DNA from: Planctomycetes bacterium UBA2386
GTDB lineage: Bacteria > Planctomycetota > UBA1135 > UBA2386
DNA: 16,214 nucleotides
Assembly (NCBI GenBank): GCA_002343845.1
Contig: DDSQ01000071.1
Span: 1 to 16,214, forward strand
Direction: 5' to 3'
Below the pieces are notes generated by a model. It ran no database searches, had not been told where the DNA came from, and saw nothing but the letters and a program-made list of their open reading frames with translations. Below are positions 8,784 through 16,214 of the stretch, piece by piece; position 1 is the stretch's first letter, and every line of letters begins with the position of its first letter. The position numbers were made by a program, and so were the translations under genes.

Positions 8784-10202
8784 TCACGCGGCGAGACGTT
8801 CGCGATGGTCTCGGAGGCGGAGCCGCAGCACTGCGAGCAGGATGCTGGCGACGACGAACAGGCCGACGACGAGGCCCCACCACATGCCCGTCGGGCCGCC
8901 GTTGCCGGCGAACGCGAACAGGCAGCCGAGCGGCAGGCCGAGCAGCCAGAAGCCGAGCACGTTGGCCCAGACCGGCGAGCGCACGTCGCCGAGCCCGCGC
9001 AAGCAGCCGATCGACACCACCTGCACGCCGTCGCCGATCTGGAACACGCCGGCGATCGGGATCAGGGCTGCGGCGAAGGCGAGCTGCCCCGGATCGACGG
9101 TGATGCAGCGCGCCAGCGCTCCCGGCGCCAGCAGGAACAAGAGCATGAAGCCCGTCATCACGACGATGGCGGCGACCAGCGCCGCCGCGGTCGCGCGCCG
9201 TGCGGCGAGCAGATCGCCCCGGCCGACCGCCCAGCCGACGCGCACCGACGCCGCGAGGCCGAGACCGAGCGGCACCATGAAGCTCAGCGACGCGAGCAGC
9301 AGGGCGACCTGGTGGCCGCCGATGCGCGGGCCGTCGGCGGAGTCGGCGCCGGCGGCGCGGTCCATGCCGCCGATCACCAACGCGGTCGCCGCGAACACGC
9401 CCATCTCGAGCACGAACTGCGCGCCGATCGGCGCGCCGAGCCGCGCGAGGGCCCGCAGCGGGGCGACGGCCAGCGCCGACGCGCGCACGCTGGCCGAGCG
9501 CAGCGCGCGCAGATGCGGCGCCAGGTCGCGCCAACCGAGAACGAGCAGGCCGGCGAGCATCAGCCAGCGGCACAGCACGGTGGCGATCGCCGCACCGTCG
9601 GCGCCGAGTTCGGGCAGGCCGAGATTGCCGAAGATCAGCAGCCAGTCGAGCAGCGCGTTGGCGACGTTGCCGAGCACGATCACGGCGACCTGCGGACCGA
9701 CGCGCGCGTGCGCCGACAGCAGGCTGCGCAGCAGCGTGAACCACAGGAACGGCAGGATCGCCAGCGCCTGCCAGCGGGCGTAGGCCGCCGCCGCGGGGAT
9801 GAGTTCCTCGCTCTGTCCGCTCCAGCGAAGCCACGTCGCCGCCGGCAACAGCAGGGCGGCGGCGGGCAGCGACAGCAGGACCGCGAGCACGAGGCCGCGG
9901 CCGAACACGCGCGGAATCGCGGCGTGGTCGCGGGCGCCGATCGCCTGCGACAGCAGCGGGTCGACCGCCGCCAGCGTGCCGAGGCAGAACATCGAGGCGA
10001 TCCAGACCAGCGTGTTGCCGAGCGCCATCGCCGGCAGCGAGCCGGCGTCGTGGCGGCCGAGCATCGCCAGGTCGACGAGGTTCAGGGCGTGCAGCCCGAA
10101 CTGCACGCCGGCGATCGGCAGGCCAAGGCGCAGCAGCTGCCGCAGTTCGTCGGCGAACGAACGGCTCGCGATCTGGCTCGCAGTCGGCAGCTGACCTTCC
10201 AT
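8784..10202 (-). CDS. MATE family multidrug/sodium antiporter
   Basis: A 472-residue inner-membrane exporter of the multidrug and toxic-compound extrusion family, which uses a sodium or proton gradient to expel cationic drugs or metabolites. Two homologous halves of six helices each are visible. The first opens LRLGLPIAGVQFGLHALNLVDLAMLGRHDA and continues to LVWIASMFCLGTLAAVDPLLSQAIGARD, the typical MATE pattern. The second half opens near LARLGAPIGAQFVLEMGVFA. Length fits the family (450-480). ATG 10202 is preferred over the in-frame ATG at 10397, which would prepend 65 residues of non-membrane, low-quality sequence; no strong RBS is visible. It is divergent from the polymerase gene and followed by the lipoprotein gene. 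Substrate unknown. Confidence 0.93.
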   Translation of the reverse strand: MEGQLPTASQIASRSFADELRQLLRLGLPIAGVQFGLHALNLVDLAMLGRHDAGSLPAMALGNTLVWIASMFCLGTLAAVDPLLSQAIGARDHAAIPRVFGRGLVLAVLLSLPAAALLLPAATWLRWSGQSEELIPAAAAYARWQALAILPFLWFTLLRSLLSAHARVGPQVAVIVLGNVANALLDWLLIFGNLGLPELGADGAAIATVLCRWLMLAGLLVLGWRDLAPHLRALRSASVRASALAVAPLRALARLGAPIGAQFVLEMGVFAATALVIGGMDRAAGADSADGPRIGGHQVALLLASLSFMVPLGLGLAASVRVGWAVGRGDLLAARRATAAALVAAIVVMTGFMLLFLLAPGALARCITVDPGQLAFAAALIPIAGVFQIGDGVQVVSIGCLRGLGDVRSPVWANVLGFWLLGLPLGCLFAFAGNGGPTGMWWGLVVGLFVVASILLAVLRLRLRDHRERLAA

Positions 10203-10406
10203 CGGGGCGCGCACTGTGGCGGCGTCGATGGGGGTTGCAAGGCTGTGGGGAGGCTCACGGCCGCCGTTCCAGCCGCCGGTGGCGTCGGGGGTTCGGGTGT
10301 GGATGCGATGTGCAAACCGAGCTCCGCTGTGGAGAGCGATGTGGAAGGTCCGGGAGCCGGGCTGGAAGGGTGGTTCGCCGCTGGCGACCTCGACCATCGA
10401 CGTAGT

Positions 10407-10421
10407 GTTCGTGTTTCGTTA
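10407..10421 (+). promoter_or_regulatory. Possible LexA-like direct repeat upstream of dinB
   Basis: GTTC-N7-GTTA lies 12 nt before the dinB start. It matches 7 of 8 fixed bases of the GTTC-N7-GTTC operator known from alphaproteobacteria. Another GTTC at 10423-10426 is out of spacing. Planctomycetal LexA sites may differ and the match may be chance. The rest of the 230-bp gap (10203-10432) holds no promoter I can defend. Confidence 0.2.
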
Positions 10422-10432
10422 GGTTCGAGCCG

Positions 10433-11689
10433 ATGGACCGCCGCATCCTGCACGTAGACATCGATGCCTTCCTGGCCTCGGTCGAGCAACTGCGCGACCC
10501 GGTGCTGCTCGGTCGTCCGGTCGCGGTCGGCACCGGCGTCGTCGCGTCGCGGTCGTACGAGGCCAAGGCCCGCGGCGTGACCACGGCGATGCCGCTGCAC
10601 GAAGCGCTGCGGCGCTGCCCGGAGTTGATCGTGCGCGAAGGGGACGCGCGCCTGGTCGAGCGCTACCGCCAGTGCGTCGCCGAGATCCTGCACCGCTTCT
10701 CGCCGGTGGTGGAGGTGTGCTCGCTCGACGACTTCTACGTCGATCTCACCGGCGTGCCGTTCTGCGTGCAGCAGGAGTTGGCCGGCGGCACGTCGCTCGC
10801 TGCCGAACGTTCGCTCGCGGCGTTGTGTCGCGAGATCCGCGCCGCGGTGCGCGCCGAGACCGGGTTGTCGATCGCGCAGGGCGTCGGCGGCTCGCGCACG
10901 GTCGCGCGGCTGGCGACCACCAAGGCCAAGCCCGGCGGCATCTGCGAGGTGCCGCCCGGTGGGGAGCTCGCGTTCCTCGCCGACTTCCCGGTCGGGGCCG
11001 TGCCGGGCCTCGGGCCGAAGAGCGAAGCGCTGCTGTTGCAGGTCGGCGTGCGCACCGTGCGCGAACTGTGGGCGGTCGACCGCGAACTGCTGCGCCAGAG
11101 TTTCGGCGCGCGCGGCGACGAGATCTGGCTGCGCTGTCGTGGACTGGACGAGACGCCGGTGCTCGCCACGCCGACCTTGCGCAGCATCTCGCGCGAGACG
11201 TCGTTCGAGCCGCGCGCCGATGCCGGCAGCCAGCAGCGTCCGTTCCTGCGCGCGATGCTCGCCTACCTGCTCGACCGCGCCACGAGCGAACTGCGCGCGC
11301 AGCGCCTGCTGGCGCGCACGCTGCAGGTGCGGCTGCGCCACGTCGACGGCGTCACCGGCGAACGCGCGCGCACGCTGCCCGAGCCGACCGACCGCACCGA
11401 CCTCGGCATGCAACTCGCCGGCGAACTGCTCGACGAACTGCTGGTGCGGCGCGTGCTGGTGCGGCTGGTCGGCGTGACGCTGACGTCGCTGGTGCCGCCA
11501 GGCCCTGCGCAGGGCCGGTTGTTCGGCGACGACGGGCAGGAACGGCGGCGCCTGTTCGCGGCGGTCGACGCAGTGCGCGCCCGCCATGGCTTCGGCGCGC
11601 TGGTGGTCGGTGGGGCAGCAGGGCTGCTCGGGCAGTTGCCGGCGGGCAAGCACGGCTTCCGCCTGCGCACGCCGTCGCTGACGAAGTGA
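10433..11689 (+). CDS. dinB: Y-family DNA polymerase, DinB (Pol IV)-like, with atypical active site
   Basis: A 418-residue translesion polymerase of the Y family. The palm/finger start HVDIDAFLASVEQ (D9, D11) is followed by GRPVAVG, then RSYEAKARGVTTAMPL (residues about 40-57). The second carboxylate motif is SLDDFYVDLTG (D99, D100), where DinB proteins normally have SxDE. The position after DAF, usually Phe or Tyr (the steric gate), is Leu14. The thumb has GVGGSRTVARLATTKAKPGG and the HhH-like VPGLGPKSEALL. The little-finger domain runs about 235-355. QGRLF near 361-365 fits a beta-clamp-binding motif and is followed by the common RLFAAVDAVRARHGFGAL segment. The ATG has only a weak AGG upstream. 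The gene is monocistronic and converges on the DUF167 gene. The fold is intact, so activity is plausible but altered. An ImuB-type inactive protein is unlikely because both early Asp residues are kept. Confidence 0.9.
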   Translation: MDRRILHVDIDAFLASVEQLRDPVLLGRPVAVGTGVVASRSYEAKARGVTTAMPLHEALRRCPELIVREGDARLVERYRQCVAEILHRFSPVVEVCSLDDFYVDLTGVPFCVQQELAGGTSLAAERSLAALCREIRAAVRAETGLSIAQGVGGSRTVARLATTKAKPGGICEVPPGGELAFLADFPVGAVPGLGPKSEALLLQVGVRTVRELWAVDRELLRQSFGARGDEIWLRCRGLDETPVLATPTLRSISRETSFEPRADAGSQQRPFLRAMLAYLLDRATSELRAQRLLARTLQVRLRHVDGVTGERARTLPEPTDRTDLGMQLAGELLDELLVRRVLVRLVGVTLTSLVPPGPAQGRLFGDDGQERRRLFAAVDAVRARHGFGALVVGGAAGLLGQLPAGKHGFRLRTPSLTK

Positions 11690-11700
11690 ACGGGTCAGCG
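11676..11700. terminator. Inverted repeat between convergent dinB and DUF167 genes, possible bidirectional terminator
   Basis: CGCTGAC (11676-11682) and GTCAGCG (11694-11700) form a perfect 7-bp stem with an 11-nt loop, extendable by two G-U pairs on the plus strand. The loop contains the dinB stop and one arm contains the DUF167 stop. There is no T-run on either side, so if it terminates transcription it is not a canonical intrinsic terminator. Confidence 0.4.
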
Positions 11701-11997
11701 GTTGGCGTCGAGCCGACGTCGGACATCGTCGGCGGCGAGCCCTCGCACCACGACGGTCTTGCGTGGGCTCGCCGCGCCGGCGACGACCTGCACATCGCGA
11801 GCGTTCACGCCGAGAGCCTGCGCCAGCAGTTCGCACAGGGCCGCGTTCGCCTTGCCGCCCTCGGGCGGGGCTGTGACCTGCACCTTGAGCGCGTCGCCGA
11901 GCACGCCGGCCATGCGATCGCGCGAAGCGCCGGGCACCACCTTCACCGCGAACTGCACCGCGCCGTCGACCTCGCGCAGCGAGAGCGGCGGCGTCAC
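11695..11997 (-). CDS. DUF167 (UPF0235/YggU) family protein
   Basis: A 100-residue protein of the DUF167 family, a small conserved fold of unclear biochemical function found across bacteria and archaea. Hallmarks visible are FAVKVVPGASRDRMAGV (residues about 16-32), then LKVQVTAPPEGGKANAALCELLAQALGV (the conserved PPxxGKAN motif) and the C-terminal VVAGAASPRKTVVVRGL. The length is typical. The start is GTG 11997-11995, which overlaps the upstream kinase stop (GTGA), so translation is probably coupled to the kinase. A longer frame to 13467 is only a shadow of the kinase gene. The link to the kinase may be organisational rather than functional. Confidence 0.92.
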   Translation of the reverse strand: MTPPLSLREVDGAVQFAVKVVPGASRDRMAGVLGDALKVQVTAPPEGGKANAALCELLAQALGVNARDVQVVAGAASPRKTVVVRGLAADDVRRRLDANR

Positions 11998-14573
11998 GGC
12001 AGGGCGGCGACCGCGAACGCGTGCGCGTGCTCGGCGAGCAGCTTCTCGAGATGGCCCGCCGCCGCGAGGTTGCGCCGCTCGGAGAACGCGCGCAGGCCCG
12101 CGGCGAGCCGTTGTCCAGCCTGCAGTTCGCCACGCATGCACTTCACCCACGGCGTCTCGTCCTGTTCCGGCAATCGCCGCATCAGCGTCTCGAACATGCC
12201 GGCCGACAACGCGTAGCCGGAAGCGCCGGTGCCCGACGCGTCGTCGTTGCGGTTGAGCTTGCCGAGGAACGCGCGCGCTGCCTCGGCGTGGGCGCCGAGC
12301 GCAACGAAGCCGAGGAAGCACTCGCGCGAACCCGGTTCGGCGGCGCCGACCTGCTCGGCGAGCGCAGTCCATTGTTCGAGCGGCCACGACTGCAGCGATA
12401 CGGCGGTCTCCTTCGGTGGCTTCTTCGCCGGGTCGAACGCGAACACCTGCATCGCCGCGCGGTCCCAGCGCGCCACCTGCAGCGTCAGGTTGTTGCCCGG
12501 CACGGTGACGCTTCCCGCCGCGATCGCGCGATCCAGCGCCTCGGCGAAGCGGCCGGCGTGCTCGAGCGCCGCGCCAAACCCTCGGGCCGTGGCGCTGGCC
12601 GGCGTGTCGCCGGCGGTGGTGGCGAACGTGGTCATGGCGGTCGCCGCCGCGGCGTAGTCGTGGTGCGTGAGCATCTGGCGCACGCCCGCGGCGTCGGCGA
12701 GCAACGACCGCCATTGTTCCCACACGGCTTCGCCGCGGGCGCTCGCGAGCTGGTTGGCGGCGGTGCGCGCCGTCGCCACCTGGTTCTTGGCCGCGGTGAG
12801 TTCGTCCTTCATCGCCGCGGGCCAGCGCGCGTCGGCGCCGGCAGCGGTCGCCAGCGCCTCGAGCGCCGCGGTGATCGCCGCCTCGTCCTTCTGCGCGGTG
12901 GCCCGCTGCACGTCGTCGGTCAGCGTGCGCAGCCGAGCGCGCGCCGCGACGAGCACTTCGTCGCGCAGCGCCTGCAGTTGCCGCGCGAGTTCGGCGTCGT
13001 CCTTCAGTTCCGCGGGGGGCGCAGCGTCGACGGCGCGCAATGCCGTGGCGAAGTCGAACGCCGCCAGCGGCGCCGCGTTCGCCTGCTTCAGGCCGGCGAC
13101 GTGGTCGGCGATGCGCGTGGCCCGCTGTTGTTGGCGGCGGCCCTCGGCCTCGACTTCGGTCCGCAGTAGGGCGGCGCGTTGCCGAGCTTCGGCGGCGGCG
13201 GCGGTGTTCGCGTGCTCCGCCGCGACGCGATCGAGGGCGTCGGCGAGTTCGAGGCCCTGTATCCCCGAGAGGCGCGTCGTCTGCAGGGCGATCGTCGCCT
13301 TGTCCTCGCGACGGTCCTTCTTGAGCTGCTTGTTCTCGTCGGCGAACTGCTGCTTCTCCGGGTCGTCGTAACGCTTCTCGACCTCGATGTACTCCGGGTC
13401 GCGGGTCGCCGCCCACCAGATCGCTCCGCCGGCCACCAGGGCACCGACCGTCGCCAGCCCGATCCACAGCCCCTTCTTGGCCGGCGGCTGCAGCAGCACG
13501 CCGAGGTCCTCGAGCAGGTCGTTCGCCGTCTGGTAACGATCCGCCGGCTCCTTCGCCATCAACCGGGTGATGATCGCGGCGACGTCGGCGGGCACCGCCG
13601 GATTCGCCTTGTTCGCGGGCTCGGGAGCGTCCTTGACCTGCGCCCGCAGGATGTCCTTCACCGACGCGCCGCGGAACGGCGTCTTGCCGGTGACCAGGCG
13701 ATAGAACGTGCAGCCGAGCGCATAGAGATCGGTGCGGTGGTCGATCTCCTTCTTCAGCACCTGCTCCGGCGCCATGAAGTGCGGCGTGCCGATCGCCTTG
13801 TCCTCGGTCTCCTCGACGGTGCTGGCGAGGCCCAGGTCGGCGATCTTCACGGCGCCGTGCTGGTCGAGCATCAAGTTGTCGGGCTTGATGTCGCGGTGCA
13901 CGATGTCGAGCGACTCGGCGTAGGCGAGACCGGCGGCGGCGTCGGCAACGACGCGCAGCGCGCGGTCCGCCGGCATCGCACCGTGCTGCTTGAGCCAGTC
14001 CTCGAGGGAGCCGTCGTGCATCAGCTCCATCGCGAAGAAGTACGTCTCGCCGTCGTGGTCGACGTCGAACACCTGCACGACGTTCGGGTGCTGCAGCTTG
14101 GCGGCGGCGCGCGCCTCGGCGACGAACCTGGCGACGAACGTCGGGTCCTTGGTGAGCTCGCGATTCAGCACCTTCAGCGCGACCTCGCGGTGCAAGCTCG
14201 TCTGCTCGGCGCGGTAGACGAAGCCCATGCCGCCACGGCCGAGTTCTTCGAGCACGCGGTAGCCCGGGATCGTCGGCAGGCCGCGCTTCTGCACCTGACC
14301 GAAGGCGATGCGCGTGGTGCCGACCTCGATGACGTCGCCGTCCTTGAGCGGGCTCGCTTCGACCTGGGCGCCGTTCACCCGCAGGCCGGCGGCGAGTGCC
14401 TTGATGCCGAAGCCCTGGTCCTTGAGCGCCTTGACCACCGCCTGCTGCGGCGGCACGCCGGCTTCCTGGATGCGGAGTGCCGTGCCCTCGGCGCTACCGA
14501 TCGTGGTCGGTTGGTCGCGGTCGAGCGTGATGACGGTGCCGGCGAGCGGGCCGGTCTCGACGGTGAGTCGCAC
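11994..14573 (-). CDS. FHA-like/Ser-Thr protein kinase with TM helix and coiled-coil tail
   Basis: An 859-residue PknB-type kinase. Residues 1-92 resemble an FHA domain (GPLAGTVITL, TIGS, then LRVNGAQV and LKDGDVIEVG) but lack the expected GR and SxxH phosphothreonine-binding residues. The kinase domain (about 105-360) is complete: Gly-rich loop GRGGMGFVY (112-120), VALK Lys134, helix-C Glu153, HRDIKPDN with catalytic Asp228, DLG with metal-binding Asp246, and APE 268-270. A TM helix (about 368-390) leads to a charged, Lys/Glu-rich probable coiled coil (about 395-440) and a long Ala-rich helical tail with no recognised catalytic domain, presumably outside the cytoplasm. The start is GTG 14573-14571, placing the FHA-like fold at the N terminus; AGGA upstream is rather distant. 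The gene lies 92 nt after tilS and overlaps the DUF167 gene. Substrates are unknown. Confidence 0.92.
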   Translation of the reverse strand: MRLTVETGPLAGTVITLDRDQPTTIGSAEGTALRIQEAGVPPQQAVVKALKDQGFGIKALAAGLRVNGAQVEASPLKDGDVIEVGTTRIAFGQVQKRGLPTIPGYRVLEELGRGGMGFVYRAEQTSLHREVALKVLNRELTKDPTFVARFVAEARAAAKLQHPNVVQVFDVDHDGETYFFAMELMHDGSLEDWLKQHGAMPADRALRVVADAAAGLAYAESLDIVHRDIKPDNLMLDQHGAVKIADLGLASTVEETEDKAIGTPHFMAPEQVLKKEIDHRTDLYALGCTFYRLVTGKTPFRGASVKDILRAQVKDAPEPANKANPAVPADVAAIITRLMAKEPADRYQTANDLLEDLGVLLQPPAKKGLWIGLATVGALVAGGAIWWAATRDPEYIEVEKRYDDPEKQQFADENKQLKKDRREDKATIALQTTRLSGIQGLELADALDRVAAEHANTAAAAEARQRAALLRTEVEAEGRRQQQRATRIADHVAGLKQANAAPLAAFDFATALRAVDAAPPAELKDDAELARQLQALRDEVLVAARARLRTLTDDVQRATAQKDEAAITAALEALATAAGADARWPAAMKDELTAAKNQVATARTAANQLASARGEAVWEQWRSLLADAAGVRQMLTHHDYAAAATAMTTFATTAGDTPASATARGFGAALEHAGRFAEALDRAIAAGSVTVPGNNLTLQVARWDRAAMQVFAFDPAKKPPKETAVSLQSWPLEQWTALAEQVGAAEPGSRECFLGFVALGAHAEAARAFLGKLNRNDDASGTGASGYALSAGMFETLMRRLPEQDETPWVKCMRGELQAGQRLAAGLRAFSERRNLAAAGHLEKLLAEHAHAFAVAALP

Positions 14574-14665
14574 GGGCGTTGGGGTCGTTCCTGACGGTCC
14601 GGGGGGCGGCGCAGTATGGCAGCGGTCGTCGGCGCGGGCGAGGGCCGTTTCCGCTGGGCGGGAAC

Positions 14666-16102
14666 TCAGCCGCAGTGCGCGACGACCTCGACGCAGCGGC
14701 GGGTGTTGAGGTGCAGCCGTGCCGGCTCGGCGACCTCGACGCCGGGGATCCACAGGATGCGATCCTGCGCGTCGACGAGCAACGGCAGGCGATCGCGGTC
14801 GAAGCGCGGCACGTGGCGGCTCTGCAGGAAGCGGCGCAGTTCGAGTTCGTGCGGTTGGCCGAGCGGCCAGAAGCGATCGCCCGCACGCCGTGGTCGCAGC
14901 CGCCACGGCAGCGGCAGCAGCCGCGGATCGAGCAGCGCGCGCAGCCGTCCCGCCTGCAGCGGGGTTGGCATCAGCGGGGGCAGCGGATGCTCGAACGCCT
15001 CCAGCCGCCACTCGGTCGCGCCGAAGCGCTGTCGGCCGCCGTCCCAGCAGAACACCTGCCCACCGTCGTCCCGTGTCGGCGGTGCCGGGGCACGTTCGGG
15101 ATCGAGCAGCAGCAGCCCGTCGCGCGTGCGTTCCGCGAGCAACCCGCCGCGGCCGGCGACGCGCTTGCCATCGGCGAGATGCTGGAGCGCGGCGGCGCGC
15201 GCGAGCCACGCCGACGACGGCGCCTCGCCGAGCGGATGCAGCGCGATGTGCATCTGGCGCAGCGCTTCGGCGACGAACGGGGCGCTGTCCTCGTCCAGCC
15301 CACGCAGGTCGAGTTCGCAGCGCCACGCGGTCTTGTGTCGCGCGCGCTGGCTGAGGATCCGCAGGCCTTGCGCCTCGACGATCTCGGTCGCGGCGCGCGC
15401 GGTGCTGCAGACCGTCATCAGCGCGACGTCGAGGCCGATGCCGAGCGATGCGCGCAGGGCCGGGATCGTCTCGAGCCGCAGTGCGTTGCGGGCGTAGCGC
15501 AGGTCGGAGTTCGTGTGGTCTTCGTAGGCGCGTTCGCCGAGTGCCGCCAGCACCGCTTCGAGCGCGCTGCGGCGCGTGCGCAGGAGCGGTCGCACCAGCA
15601 GCAGGCGCTGTTCGCCGCGGCCGAGCCACCGCGCTTCCGGGATGCCGGCGAGGCCGCGCGGTCCGGTGCCCCGCAGCATGCGGAACAGCACGGTCTCGAG
15701 GTTGTCGTCGGCGTGGTGCGCGGTCACCAGCAGGCCTGCACCCCTCTCGCGCGCCTCGGCCTGCAGGGCGGCGTAGCGGCCGTCGCGCAGTTCCTGCTCG
15801 CTGCGGTGGCCCGGCGTGCGTTCGAGCGAGCGCACGGCGAGCGGTACCGCCAGCCGGTCGCACAGGTCGACGACGTGCTGCGCGTTCTGGCGGCTGTCGG
15901 CGCGCACGCCGTGGTCGACGTGGCAGGCGCGCAGCGGCCCTGGCAGCCGGCCGTCCGCGGCCAGTCGCGCGAGCACGTGCAAGAGCACGGTGCTGTCGAC
16001 GCCGCCCGACACCGCGGCCAGCACGATGCGCTCGGCCGCGACGTTCTCGAAGCGGGCGAGCCGTCGGGCGGCGGCGTCGCAGAGGCGCGAGAAACTGTCC
16101 AT
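14666..16102 (-). CDS. tilS: tRNA(Ile)-lysidine synthetase TilS
   Basis: A 478-residue cytosolic enzyme that ligates lysine to C34 of the tRNA-Ile CAU anticodon using ATP, so that the tRNA reads AUA codons and is charged with Ile. The N-terminal PP-loop ATP pyrophosphatase motif SGGVDS is at residues 32-37, followed by ACHVDHGVRADS, the VTAHHADDNLETVLFRMLRGTG signature (about 140-160), and YARNALRLETIPAL. A linker leads to the C-terminal domain (about 375-470) with RPRRAGDRFWPLG and ELRRFLQSRHVPRFDRDRLPLL, typical of full-length TilS. ATG 16102 gives the expected short N terminus. It is the first gene of the minus-strand unit with the kinase and DUF167 genes, and is divergent from the GAPDH gene. 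In such GC-rich genomes AUA codons are rare, but the enzyme is still expected. Confidence 0.95.
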   Translation of the reverse strand: MDSFSRLCDAAARRLARFENVAAERIVLAAVSGGVDSTVLLHVLARLAADGRLPGPLRACHVDHGVRADSRQNAQHVVDLCDRLAVPLAVRSLERTPGHRSEQELRDGRYAALQAEARERGAGLLVTAHHADDNLETVLFRMLRGTGPRGLAGIPEARWLGRGEQRLLLVRPLLRTRRSALEAVLAALGERAYEDHTNSDLRYARNALRLETIPALRASLGIGLDVALMTVCSTARAATEIVEAQGLRILSQRARHKTAWRCELDLRGLDEDSAPFVAEALRQMHIALHPLGEAPSSAWLARAAALQHLADGKRVAGRGGLLAERTRDGLLLLDPERAPAPPTRDDGGQVFCWDGGRQRFGATEWRLEAFEHPLPPLMPTPLQAGRLRALLDPRLLPLPWRLRPRRAGDRFWPLGQPHELELRRFLQSRHVPRFDRDRLPLLVDAQDRILWIPGVEVAEPARLHLNTRRCVEVVAHCG

Positions 16103-16129
16103 TGGCTGGGGCGTTGCCGTCGGTAGACT
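16102..16129 (+). promoter_or_regulatory. Possible sigma-70-like promoter of the GAPDH gene
   Basis: TTGGCT (16102-16107) and TAGACT (16124-16129) are separated by 16 nt, each matching 4 of 6 consensus bases. The pair would place transcription start near 16136 and a leader of about 44 nt. In GC-rich DNA such a match is weak evidence. Confidence 0.3.
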
Positions 16130-16163
16130 GCTCGGCCGATTTTCCGCGCAGCCAACTTCACTC

Positions 16164-16168
16164 AGGAG
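16164..16168 (+). promoter_or_regulatory. Ribosome binding site of the GAPDH gene
   Basis: AGGAG lies 11 nt before ATG 16180. It is the clearest Shine-Dalgarno match in the window and supports this start. Confidence 0.65.
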
Positions 16169-16179
16169 CTTACCTCGTC

Positions 16180-16214
16180 ATGGCCATCCGGGTCGCCATC
16201 AACGGTTTCGGTCG
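16180..16214 (+). CDS. gap: Glyceraldehyde-3-phosphate dehydrogenase, type I (first 12 codons only)
   Basis: Only MAIRVAINGFGR is inside the window. This is the classic NAD-binding start of GAPDH (V-x-I-N-G-F-G-R, the first strand and Gly loop of the Rossmann fold). The enzyme oxidises glyceraldehyde 3-phosphate to 1,3-bisphosphoglycerate in glycolysis. The preceding AGGAG and the divergent arrangement with tilS support a real start. The rest, including the catalytic Cys, lies beyond the right edge, so the identity rests on a short but very characteristic motif. Confidence 0.88.
   Translation, partial: MAIRVAINGFG

Noticed and set aside
14574..15863. Upstream extension of the kinase frame through tilS, giving 1289 residues
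   Set aside because: The extra 430 residues are an Arg-rich shadow of tilS; the FHA-like domain begins at GTG 14573.
14579..16126. Plus-strand open frame of 515 residues opposite tilS
   Set aside because: No domain pattern, Arg/Gln-rich; the minus strand carries the full TilS motif set.

Overview
The window is about 16.2 kb of very GC-rich, tightly packed bacterial chromosome. The gene set suggests a Planctomycetota member: a secreted protein ending in an NPCBM-type domain, a membrane-anchored VWA protein built like the large planctomycetal VWA/glutamine-amidotransferase-like proteins, an ECF sigma factor coupled to a membrane-anchored beta-propeller anti-sigma candidate, and a Ser/Thr kinase with a long periplasmic or extracellular tail. 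This is an inference from gene families. No rRNA or other phylogenetic marker was compared.

Layout. (1) 1-599, minus: 5' part of groEL, cut by the window edge, with a structured leader. (2) 786-4348, plus: an overlapping pair, the NPCBM protein and the VWA membrane protein. (3) 4345-5876, minus: ECF sigma factor (upstream) and a beta-propeller membrane protein (downstream) joined by an ATGA overlap. The propeller gene's stop overlaps the VWA gene's stop on the other strand. (4) 5945-8040, plus: a two-gene sodium:solute symporter (small DUF4212 subunit and large SSS subunit), also joined by ATGA. (5) 8056-10202, minus: MATE efflux protein followed by a small lipoprotein. (6) 10433-11689, plus: a DinB-like Y-family polymerase with unusual active-site residues. 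(7) 11695-16102, minus: tilS, then an FHA-like/kinase/TM protein, then a DUF167 (YggU-type) gene. (8) 16180 to the end, plus: the first 12 codons of a GAPDH gene.

Most of the window is housekeeping or common accessory content. Genes are organised as short two- or three-gene units with 4-nt overlaps, and the strands alternate, so most inter-unit gaps are either divergent promoter regions (600-785, 5877-5944, 10203-10432, 16103-16179) or very short convergent junctions (4345-4348, 8041-8055, 11690-11694). No tRNA, rRNA, CRISPR array, insertion sequence or integrase was recognised.

The points most worth a second look are: the Y-family polymerase with Leu at the steric-gate position and Asp-Asp in place of the usual Asp-Glu; the sigma/anti-sigma pair whose sensor is an exactly 40-residue-periodic, apparently six-bladed propeller encoded by a 120-bp repeat; the kinase whose FHA-like domain lacks the expected phosphothreonine-binding residues; and two mutually exclusive hairpins in the groEL leader.
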